Shown here piece by piece: positions 1 through 6,877 of a stretch of 17,266 nucleotides of DNA (within the stretch, counting starts at the first letter, position 1; each line of letters begins with the position of its first letter). A program made the position numbers and the translations under genes. The notes beneath the pieces were generated by a model. It did not search any database, was not told where the DNA came from, and worked only from the letters and a program-made list of their open reading frames with translations. The stretch comes from Desulfobacterales bacterium (GTDB taxonomy: Bacteria > Desulfobacterota > Desulfobacteria > Desulfobacterales > QNYZ01). The DNA is taken from assembly GCA_029938515.1 (NCBI GenBank), contig JAOZUU010000003.1, positions 1-17,266 on the forward strand, in the 5' to 3' direction.

Positions 1-1501
1 ATCCTGTCTTGTTAAATCCCCGGGCTTTGTCATACCGGGAGTGGTAAAAAGCTCTCATATAATCGGGATCAGGTGAAAGGCTCCCATAACCGAGAACAAA
101 AGTGTCAAAATCCCGGGTCACCTTTACCTTTTCCAGTAAGGCGCCAAAGGCCATGGGCCTCGAAGTAACAGGCATGCCGATGGCCTTTAGCCATTCCTGG
201 ATGAGAAGGCCCGACATGGCCCGATGGGGATCATAGTCCGCCGGCGGGGTGAGGATGGTGAATTTTTTCATCTGCTCGCCACTCGGAAGCTTTAACCCTT
301 TTCCTTCAACGACTTTGCCGTTTTTATCGATCGGGGGGACTTTCCAGCTATAACCGGCGTCATGTAAAATATCATACGCTTTTTTGATGCGCTCCTGGGT
401 AGTAAGCCCTTGACCGTATAAAGGAACATCGGAAGAATGCCAAAATTTGTTTCCCGGGGGAATCACGGAAATCATCTTGATCGCCTGCCCCTGAAGCACT
501 CTCCTGATAATGAAATCCCTGTCAATCAGCACGGCTGCCGCCCGGCGTAAATGGACATCGTCAAAGGGCGGTTTCCGACAGTTGAACCCCATATAGTAGA
601 GGGCACTCTTCTCATTGGAAAACAACTGAATGTCCTTCTCACCTCTAAGGTCTTCCAGATAACCGGGTTGTATTTTCCACCAGAAAAAGTCGATTGTGCT
701 TTTTCTCAGGGCCAGGATGGCGGCATCCGAAGTCCCGAAAACCTTAAAGATAACGCCGTCCATGTAGGGTCCCAGGCGGCGCCCGGCGATATCCTGATCC
801 TTGCCGAAAAATGACTCGTTTGCTTTAAGGAATAAATAGGATCCCTGTCGCCATTCCTTCAGGACGAAGGGGCCGCTTGCCACCGGATTTTTTACTTCGT
901 AATTCAGGAGCGTCACCAGGGGTTTTTCGGCTTGCCGCGCTTTTTTAACAATTTCCGACCATTCTTTTTTTGAAACAATCGGAGTGGTCAGCGTTCGGCT
1001 TAAAAAAATCGCCTTTGGTTCCTTAAGGTAGAATATAACGGTTTTTTTGTCAGGCGTTTCTATTTTTTCAATGAATTTCCATTTTGAAGCGTACCTGGGT
1101 ATCTTGAATTCCTGGATCAGCTGCCCCGTGAAGGCAATATCTTCCGAAGTAATTTCAGAACCATCGGACCACTTTGCTTCTCTCAGTTTTACCGTATATG
1201 TATTGGCCTCAGCATCGTAGACCGGGTCTTCCTGCGCCAGCCAGGGGATAAGCTCAAGTGTCTCCGGGTCTCGAATGTAGAGGGTTTGATACATCAGCCT
1301 GAGGACCTTGCGCGACCAGGCATCGCTGGCAAGCCAGATATTTAGTGTTTTGGGTTCTTCGAGGATGCCGACTTTCAGCATTTTCGCGCTCCAGGCCTTC
1401 GGACAAACTGTGCCTGCAAGCATAAGCAGGGCAATCAAGGAAATGAGAAAAAATGGAACCCGGTGGCCCAGTCTGCCGTGGAAGAAATGAATTGTATGCA
1501 T
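1..1501 (-). CDS. ABC transporter substrate-binding protein, family 5 (SBP_bac_5), 3' end outside window
   Basis: This is the periplasmic binding component of a peptide, nickel or opine-type ABC importer. I translated the minus strand from 1501 to the left edge. It stays open for 500 codons with no frameshift, and the stop lies outside the window. The N-terminus is a Sec signal peptide: a basic start, the hydrophobic stretch FFLISLIALLMLAG, and a likely cut near AWSA. The mature part starts with KVGILEEPKTLN and contains the family hallmarks KLREAKWSDGSEITSEDI, a GP-F-L-K-W block (SGPFVLKEW), and DDVHLRRAAAVLIDRD. An AAAGGA lies 6 bases before the chosen ATG; an in-frame ATG two codons upstream (1507) overlaps that site and is less likely. 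The gene begins 17 bp after the ATP-grasp stop, so it is probably the third gene of the transporter/ATP-grasp operon. Permease and ATPase genes would be expected further left. The ligand is unknown. Confidence 0.9.
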   Translation of the reverse strand, partial: MHTIHFFHGRLGHRVPFFLISLIALLMLAGTVCPKAWSAKMLKVGILEEPKTLNIWLASDAWSRKVLRLMYQTLYIRDPETLELIPWLAQEDPVYDAEANTYTVKLREAKWSDGSEITSEDIAFTGQLIQEFKIPRYASKWKFIEKIETPDKKTVIFYLKEPKAIFLSRTLTTPIVSKKEWSEIVKKARQAEKPLVTLLNYEVKNPVASGPFVLKEWRQGSYLFLKANESFFGKDQDIAGRRLGPYMDGVIFKVFGTSDAAILALRKSTIDFFWWKIQPGYLEDLRGEKDIQLFSNEKSALYYMGFNCRKPPFDDVHLRRAAAVLIDRDFIIRRVLQGQAIKMISVIPPGNKFWHSSDVPLYGQGLTTQERIKKAYDILHDAGYSWKVPPIDKNGKVVEGKGLKLPSGEQMKKFTILTPPADYDPHRAMSGLLIQEWLKAIGMPVTSRPMAFGALLEKVKVTRDFDTFVLGYGSLSPDPDYMRAFYHSRYDKARGFNKTG

Positions 1502-1518
1502 AACCATTCCTTTCTCTT

Positions 1519-2514
1519 TTAGTGTGAATCCCTCATAATTTTAACCTTTGCCTCCACAAAATCAATTACTCTGGATTCAAGTTTGGTTTTATTTAAACGA
1601 TTTATACGGGGAATCCCGCCGGGGCTGACGCAATTGATTTCCACCAGCTTATCACCGATTATATCGATTCCGACAAAATAGAGGCCGTCTTTTATTAGCC
1701 GGTTTCGGATGGTGCGGCAAATGTTTTGCTCCGCGGGGGAAATTTTATGTGGAAATACCTTGGCACCGGCATGCACGTTGGCCCGAAATTCCCCTTTGGC
1801 CGGCTTGCGCTGCATGGCGCCGATGATTTCCCCGTTGAGTAACAGAATGCGTATATCACCTTCAGTGCGCACATCATCAAGAAATTCCTGTACCATGATG
1901 GGTTCCCGGTAATGATAAGGTTCATACGCCTTCACATAATAATTGATCAGAGAAAGGAGATTTTCCTGGTCTTTGGTACTTACCTTTATAATGCCTTCTC
2001 CTCCAAAGCGCTGCAGCGGTTTTACCACCATGGCCCCGCCAAAGTCATCAATGATTTTTTTCAACCGGGCCGGATCGCGGGATACATGGGTTTCGGGAAT
2101 AATCTCCGGGAAATTAAGTTCATAGAGCTTTCCGTTTCCCAGAATTTGGCCGGTGGTATCATTGATCATGAACACCTGGTTGCTGAAGGGAGCTAAAAAT
2201 TCCAAAGTCTGGTATTGCAGCGGTGGGTTTTTTCTCAAAAACAGAGCGTCCAGTTCAGGGATGGACTCGAAAACCCGCTCCTCTCTTTTAAGGCACCGTA
2301 TCGCCGCCCGCCAGTACTTCCGCATGGACAGGTCCGGTTCAACCGAGATATCGTACATCCTGGCCATCACCATGTTTTCCCGGATATAGATATCATGAGG
2401 CTCCAGGAAATAGATCGTATGTCTCCGCTGGTTGGATTCATACATCAAATAACTGGTGGTTTCCCATACAGGATCGATGTCTTCAAGTCGATCCATCAGG
2501 AAGGCGATTTTCAT
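1519..2514 (-). CDS. GshB-type ATP-grasp ligase (glutathione synthetase-like)
   Basis: This is a predicted ATP-dependent carboxylate-amine ligase of 331 residues. From memory it follows E. coli glutathione synthetase along its whole length: MKIAFLMDRLEDIDP at the N-terminus, FLRKNPP (residues 92-98, GshB has MRKDPP), the nucleotide-binding lysine in VVKPLQRFGGEG (163-174), GDIRILLLNGE (219-229), EFRANVHAG (242-250), and the metal-binding end VGIDIIGDKLVEINCVSPGG with E292 and N294. The open frame extends 11 codons upstream. The internal ATG at 2514 is preferred because GAAGGA sits 6-7 bases before it and because it clears the upstream gene's stop by 10 bp. It lies between a large transporter-like protein and a peptide-type binding protein, so it may make gamma-glutamylcysteinylglycine or another amide. 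No gamma-glutamylcysteine ligase gene is visible here, so strict glutathione synthesis is unproven. Confidence 0.87.
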   Translation of the reverse strand: MKIAFLMDRLEDIDPVWETTSYLMYESNQRRHTIYFLEPHDIYIRENMVMARMYDISVEPDLSMRKYWRAAIRCLKREERVFESIPELDALFLRKNPPLQYQTLEFLAPFSNQVFMINDTTGQILGNGKLYELNFPEIIPETHVSRDPARLKKIIDDFGGAMVVKPLQRFGGEGIIKVSTKDQENLLSLINYYVKAYEPYHYREPIMVQEFLDDVRTEGDIRILLLNGEIIGAMQRKPAKGEFRANVHAGAKVFPHKISPAEQNICRTIRNRLIKDGLYFVGIDIIGDKLVEINCVSPGGIPRINRLNKTKLESRVIDFVEAKVKIMRDSH

Positions 2515-2524
2515 GGTTTTTCCT

Positions 2525-5500
2525 TCAAGCCAGCATTTCGGGCGCACATTCGAGGGCGCTCGCTTTTTCGTCCAGGGTTCTCAGCCTGCGGGTAAGCACC
2601 CGACAAAAATTCACCGCAATTTTAGGATATTCATTTATTATCTCAATCAGCTCCTGTTTTTGCAAGCTTAAAAATCGTGAGGGTTTTTCCGTCCGGATGG
2701 TGGCACTGCGGGGTCGGCCTTCTTCCATCAGGGCCATTTCACCGAAGTAGTCATTGGATTTGATCCGGGCCAGCTCTATCTCACGGTCGGTACCCTGGTT
2801 TTTAATCACCGAGGTTTCTCCTTCGATGACCAGATAGAGGACCTGACTCATTTCCCCCTCCCGGATAACGATATCACCCGTTGAAAATATCTCCTCTTCA
2901 ACGATGGCGGCGATGGCGGCGAGCTCACTGACACCGAGGTCCTTAAAAATTTCGACCTTTCTTAATTGAATGATTTTATCCGGCAAGGTCATCATGTCTG
3001 CCATCTTGATCTCCTCATCAATTGTGTTTTTAGCGGTCGAGAAGGTGTCCCCGGCCATCACCTGTTTATTGGGCGGGATCATTGAAGCCAACGCATCTTT
3101 GTCGATTTGTTCCGGGGTCATATGGTTCACGATATAGTGGACAAGGGTCGTTGTGACCCAATCCTTTTGGTTGACAAGATAATTGACCAACCTCACCGGA
3201 TCTGCATGAAACTCAGGCAGATCGAAATACTTTCGTCCCGCCGCCAGACGCCGGGTTGGATCCAGATCTTCAACTAGAGGGATGAGAATTTTCGCATGGG
3301 GTTTTTCAAGCAGATTTTCAAGTGCTTCCACACTATTGCCCCTTTGGTTAAGATCCGCCGAATTCAATCCCCGATGAATCGTTTTTATCCGGCCGCTGGA
3401 ATCCATGATGGAAAGCACCCTTAGCGTGCTATCGATGGGCAGCATATGTTTTTCCGTCAAATGCCGGTGTAGCAGCTCCTGAACAGGGCTGGCCGGCAAC
3501 AGATCCACGGCAACGGCTTCGGCCAGGTGGAGGTAGCTTTTTTCAATCTGCTCGCGGGCAAATTGAACCGTATCGAATTCTTTTAATTCCATCTTTTCGA
3601 TCAGATCGAAAAGCCCTTCGCGTATCTTACGTTTGGGCAGGGTCAGCGATTCCACCAGTAATTGATCGTGATGGTAATCGGCGTTTATGATCTTGTCTTT
3701 GACATTATCAACGACTTCGTCGGAAATATCCTTGAGGAGATTGATGATGCGGCGCAAGGAATCGTCATCGTTAATATCGAAGGCCTCCAGAGCGGCCAGT
3801 CGGACGGACGCGTTTTTATGTTTAAGAAACGGCAGGAGCAGATTATTAAGATCCGAAGCGTTCAACCGACGCAACCCGGTGAGTATCTCAACGACAATGT
3901 TTTCATCCTGCTCGCCGGTTAAAACCGTCTTTAACCAATCAATATAGGTATCCCGATCGGTCCGGCCCGCGGCGATTACGCCGGCCAAACGTTCGGTATT
4001 TTTATCCGATTCAAGCCAGTCTTGAATAATTGTCTGATATTTATCCGGGTCTTTATCGAAAAGGGCCGCCACGGCATAACCCCTTGCCTCGGGATAGGCG
4101 CTTGTCGCAAGCTGATGTTTAATAAAGTCTGAAAAAATATCCGGCGAAATACGGCCGGCCGTCCTCACCAAGGCAATATTTAACGCCCCTGAAGCGGATA
4201 CGGCCAATCGATCAAACACATCACCGGCGGCTTTGTCCACGGACGGTGAGAGCAGGTCGAGGAGGCCGATCCGGGTGAGGGGATCTGTTTCCTTTTCCAA
4301 TTTTTCCAGGATATGGGCATCAAGATCCGGCGGGTTCAGCGACCGCATCAAACGGGCATACCATAGACAATCCTCACCGCTGGAAGATGAGAACGTTTGC
4401 ATAAAATGGTCCCGGATGGCCTTGTCGTTGAAAAGTTGCTGAATTTCTTTGGATTCAAAGGATTTCATATCGAACGTATCCATATCCTGGGAAATAAGAT
4501 CCAGAAGGATTCGGGCGTATCTTTTTTTCAGAACAAACGTGGTAATCAGCCATCCGGCCACAAACGGGAGGGCCACCAGCGAGAGATAGCGGGGATGAAA
4601 AAGGTTGGTGGAAAGTAAAATCAACCCGGAACCTAAAAAGAGGGCGATTCGGACCACCGTGCCTCTCAGAAAAGGCCTGACCAGATTACGGTAGGATTTG
4701 GGAAAGAGGCCGTATATCACGGCCATGGCCGGTATGTTGATGGCCGATCGGATTATATTGGAAGACATGCGGGCATACACGGCTGTAACGGCATCAAACC
4801 GAAGTAAAAAAGCGATGAAGACGAGCATGTAGTTAAAGGGATGGAACATCAGGGCCACCGGCATACCCCAGCGCCCGTAAATCCGGCCGACAAACAAAAG
4901 GAGGAACAGGCTGACGATACTCAGTACGCCCCGAAAGTATGCGAAAAACTGGATCATAGCCGTTTCGGAGCCAAATTGATCATTCACCGCGAAATTAAAC
5001 TGGTAATTCATGATGGGGATAACCACGTTGGGGAGAAGGGTCATCAAAATCATAAGATTGATTAAGGGTGACGATTTTATCAATGGGATTATTTTCTTTA
5101 TTTCCCCGATCATATCGTTTCGAGACGGGGTCTTTGATGAAATTTTGGATGGCGTTTTGCTGGAAAAAAGGAGTGCGGGAAACCGGCGGCCCATTTGCCT
5201 GACCACCACCGCCCCCATCAGGGTGATGACCAGATAAACAAATAACAGATTGTCAATGGAGATTGCCTTGACTATGAACGGGGTGGAAAAACTGCCAAGC
5301 ATCTGCCCGAGAATGCCTCCGGCGGTTATCAGTGGAAACAGGCGTTTCGACTGACGGGTATTGAAAAGGTCATTGGCCAGGTTCCAGAACACCAGCGCAA
5401 TCAATATCTCATACTGGGATTTTAACATAAACAGCAACGGGTAGACGAGGTCATACCCGAGGGGGATGATAAAGCGTATGGCGGCAACCGAGACCCCGCA

Positions 5501-5770
5501 GAACACAAACAGGCGGGTGAGCAACCGCGCCCCGGGGAGCCGCGTGATCATACCGGTCATTGCGGCCATGATTAAAAACGTTGCCACGGCGTTGAGCATG
5601 TTGACGATGGGCATGTATTCGACGCCATAGCGCTTTAGAAAGGTTGTTTCAGCGTAATTGTTCAGGTAAACCCCGCAGCCCCGGACAAGAAAAAGGAGGG
5701 CGGCGGTCCATAAAAACAAGGATATCTCATTTTTATATATGTTGAGCCATCGGCCGAGAAGTTTTGTCAT
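2525..5770 (-). CDS. Npt/TLC-like transporter fused to HEAT repeats and a cyclic-nucleotide-binding domain
   Basis: This is a 1081-residue three-part protein. Residues 1 to about 420 are a polytopic membrane domain of about twelve hydrophobic segments. It includes ALVFWNLANDLFNTRQSKR followed by LFPLITAGGILGQMLGS, which resembles the ATP/ADP translocase (Npt/TLC) family. Residues of roughly 430-920 are alpha-helical HEAT-like repeats, for example HKNASVRLAALEAFDIND and EARGYAVAALFDKDP. Residues of about 936-1060 form a cyclic-nucleotide-binding domain with the phosphate-binding cassette FGEMALMEEGRPRSAT (about 1009-1024); its glutamate and arginine are both present. An inference is that a membrane nucleotide or metabolite carrier is gated by cytosolic cNMP through a HEAT lever. 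The gene starts with ATG 237 bp after the FGE-like gene. Its stop is 10 bp before the ATP-grasp start, so the two are probably co-transcribed. Free-living bacteria carry such fusions, but their substrates are largely unknown. Confidence 0.88.
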   Translation of the reverse strand: MTKLLGRWLNIYKNEISLFLWTAALLFLVRGCGVYLNNYAETTFLKRYGVEYMPIVNMLNAVATFLIMAAMTGMITRLPGARLLTRLFVFCGVSVAAIRFIIPLGYDLVYPLLFMLKSQYEILIALVFWNLANDLFNTRQSKRLFPLITAGGILGQMLGSFSTPFIVKAISIDNLLFVYLVITLMGAVVVRQMGRRFPALLFSSKTPSKISSKTPSRNDMIGEIKKIIPLIKSSPLINLMILMTLLPNVVIPIMNYQFNFAVNDQFGSETAMIQFFAYFRGVLSIVSLFLLLFVGRIYGRWGMPVALMFHPFNYMLVFIAFLLRFDAVTAVYARMSSNIIRSAINIPAMAVIYGLFPKSYRNLVRPFLRGTVVRIALFLGSGLILLSTNLFHPRYLSLVALPFVAGWLITTFVLKKRYARILLDLISQDMDTFDMKSFESKEIQQLFNDKAIRDHFMQTFSSSSGEDCLWYARLMRSLNPPDLDAHILEKLEKETDPLTRIGLLDLLSPSVDKAAGDVFDRLAVSASGALNIALVRTAGRISPDIFSDFIKHQLATSAYPEARGYAVAALFDKDPDKYQTIIQDWLESDKNTERLAGVIAAGRTDRDTYIDWLKTVLTGEQDENIVVEILTGLRRLNASDLNNLLLPFLKHKNASVRLAALEAFDINDDDSLRRIINLLKDISDEVVDNVKDKIINADYHHDQLLVESLTLPKRKIREGLFDLIEKMELKEFDTVQFAREQIEKSYLHLAEAVAVDLLPASPVQELLHRHLTEKHMLPIDSTLRVLSIMDSSGRIKTIHRGLNSADLNQRGNSVEALENLLEKPHAKILIPLVEDLDPTRRLAAGRKYFDLPEFHADPVRLVNYLVNQKDWVTTTLVHYIVNHMTPEQIDKDALASMIPPNKQVMAGDTFSTAKNTIDEEIKMADMMTLPDKIIQLRKVEIFKDLGVSELAAIAAIVEEEIFSTGDIVIREGEMSQVLYLVIEGETSVIKNQGTDREIELARIKSNDYFGEMALMEEGRPRSATIRTEKPSRFLSLQKQELIEIINEYPKIAVNFCRVLTRRLRTLDEKASALECAPEMLA

Positions 5771-5794
5771 CGATTTTCCCGATACTTAAATAGA

Positions 5795-5807
5795 GGGGCC
5801 AGGCCCC
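5795..5807. repeat. GGGGCC-A-GGCCCC palindrome
   Basis: A perfect 6-bp inverted repeat around a single A lies about 25 bp upstream of the transporter start codon. In RNA the loop would need to open by one or two pairs. It could be a leader structure or part of the adjacent dispersed repeat. No T-run follows on either strand, so it does not look like a classical terminator. Confidence 0.6.
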
Positions 5808-5818
5808 AATGAGAAACT

Positions 5819-5854
5819 TGGAATGCTGGAATATTGGAAGTCTGGAATGATGGG
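5819..5854 (+). repeat. 8-bp tandem array, TGGAANNN x4
   Basis: Four consecutive units start exactly 8 bp apart: TGGAATGC, TGGAATAT, TGGAAGTC and TGGAATGA, followed by a partial TGGGG. A matching array of the same period lies on the opposite strand at 5910-5933, so the two can pair as a long imperfect stem. Intergenic arrays of this kind are often dispersed repeats, but copy number cannot be judged from this window. Confidence 0.8.
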
Positions 5855-5909
5855 GTTAACGGTGATTTATCAATTTTATAATTTTACATAAAATGATTCT
5901 ATCAACTTT

Positions 5910-5933
5910 TCTATCCATTCTTCCATTCTTCCA
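5910..5933 (-). repeat. 8-bp tandem array in opposite orientation
   Basis: Read on the minus strand from 5933 this is TGGAAGAA, TGGAAGAA, TGGATAGA, with the same 8-bp period and TGGA core as the array at 5819-5854. The two arrays are separated by an AT-rich spacer of about 56 bp. Confidence 0.8.
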
Positions 5934-6007
5934 TGTAACCCGACAACTGAGGGTTGGTCCGAAAGCGCTTATCATATTAATGGATGTATCAATTTTGAGA
6001 CATCTAT

Positions 6008-6865
6008 CTATTGGGCGTCACGAACCAGTCGAAAACCGGTGGTCTTATACCGGCTGCCCGCATGGCTGAATGTCCGGTTGGCGGACCGGCAGGAAACCCC
6101 GTGTCCGAACCAGCTTCCCCCCCGCCGGACCCGATTACCGCTCGATCCGCTAATAATTGGATCGGTTAGATCATCCTTCTGGTAAAGCATAAACCGGTGC
6201 TTGGTCGGGTCGAACCGGTCCCGGCACCATTCCCAGACATTACCATGCATATCGTATAACCCCCACGCATTGGGCGGATAGCTTTTCACCGGTGCCGGCT
6301 GATTTGATTTCAGGCCTCTGGATCGCACATGATCCACACAGGGGCTGCGCCGGCGGCTATTGTTTCCATACATGGCACGGGTGCAATCGATATCCGCTCC
6401 CCAGCTGTAAGCCGTCGTACTCCCCGCCCGGGCGGCATATTCCCATTCGGCATCGGTGGGCAGACGATACGTTCCCTCACCAAGCGAATTGAGCCGTTTG
6501 ATAAATTTCATGGCACCGTGCCAGGATACCCTGACCATCGGCAGATTATCAGGTCCCCTGAGACCCCCGAACAGGCGCCGGCCCATGACTTGTTGCCATT
6601 GTTTGACGGTGACTTCTGTGGTTTGCATATAAAAGGGGCGGCTTATGGTCACCTTGTGTTGATCTTCCGAAGTCCCCCGACCCGGTTCATCTTTTGGGCT
6701 GCCCATGGTAAAACTGCCGGCGGGAATCAGGACAAATTCCATCCCGGATGAATGGGTAAAAACAGCATCACTGGCCCAACCGGCATTTTGAACGGTCAAC
6801 CCGATCAGGAAAACAGATAAAACCATCAGCAATGTTTCGACCGATCTTGTGGCTATTGCACGCAT
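6008..6865 (-). CDS. Exported SUMF1/FGE-sulfatase-fold protein
   Basis: This is a 285-residue protein with a signal peptide (hydrophobic LLMVLSVFLIGLTV, likely cut near GWA-SD around residue 31), so it probably acts in the periplasm. The rest is one SUMF1/formylglycine-generating-enzyme fold: FVLIPAGSFTMGS, the T-E-V-T-V-x-Q-W block, YRLPTDAEWEYAARAG, WGLYDMHGNVWEWC, RRGGSWFGHGVSC, and the closing TGFRLVRD. Of the two copper-binding cysteines of true formylglycine-generating enzymes, the first position is Gly254 and only the second, Cys259, is present. Formylglycine formation on sulfatases is therefore unlikely. Relatives with this fold act in modification of small molecules or proteins, or have a structural role. 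The ATG is preceded by GAGG at 5-bp spacing and lies 12 bp after the radical SAM stop, so the two are likely one operon. Confidence 0.9.
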   Translation of the reverse strand: MRAIATRSVETLLMVLSVFLIGLTVQNAGWASDAVFTHSSGMEFVLIPAGSFTMGSPKDEPGRGTSEDQHKVTISRPFYMQTTEVTVKQWQQVMGRRLFGGLRGPDNLPMVRVSWHGAMKFIKRLNSLGEGTYRLPTDAEWEYAARAGSTTAYSWGADIDCTRAMYGNNSRRRSPCVDHVRSRGLKSNQPAPVKSYPPNAWGLYDMHGNVWEWCRDRFDPTKHRFMLYQKDDLTDPIISGSSGNRVRRGGSWFGHGVSCRSANRTFSHAGSRYKTTGFRLVRDAQ

Positions 6866-6877
6866 GGCATCCTCAAT

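Larger units (their letters stand above)
5771..6007. other. Intergenic region with palindromes and 8-bp tandem arrays
   Basis: This 237-bp gap lies between two minus-strand genes and has no plausible coding frame. It holds a GGGGCC-A-GGCCCC palindrome and two oppositely oriented 8-bp arrays, listed separately. On the minus strand, TTGATA followed 18 bp later by TTATAA (around 5873-5902) could be a weak promoter for the transporter gene. That promoter reading is a low-confidence guess. Confidence 0.5.

Noticed and set aside
1..1501. Possible frameshift in the binding-protein gene
   Set aside because: Full translation from 1501 to the left edge gave one continuous family 5 sequence, with no stop or frame change.
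6329..6751. 140-codon open frame on the plus strand opposite the FGE-like gene
   Set aside because: It is antisense to a clear FGE fold with all family motifs, and its translation resembles no family. The same applies to open frames at 7511-7876, 8405-8782 and 10847-11287.
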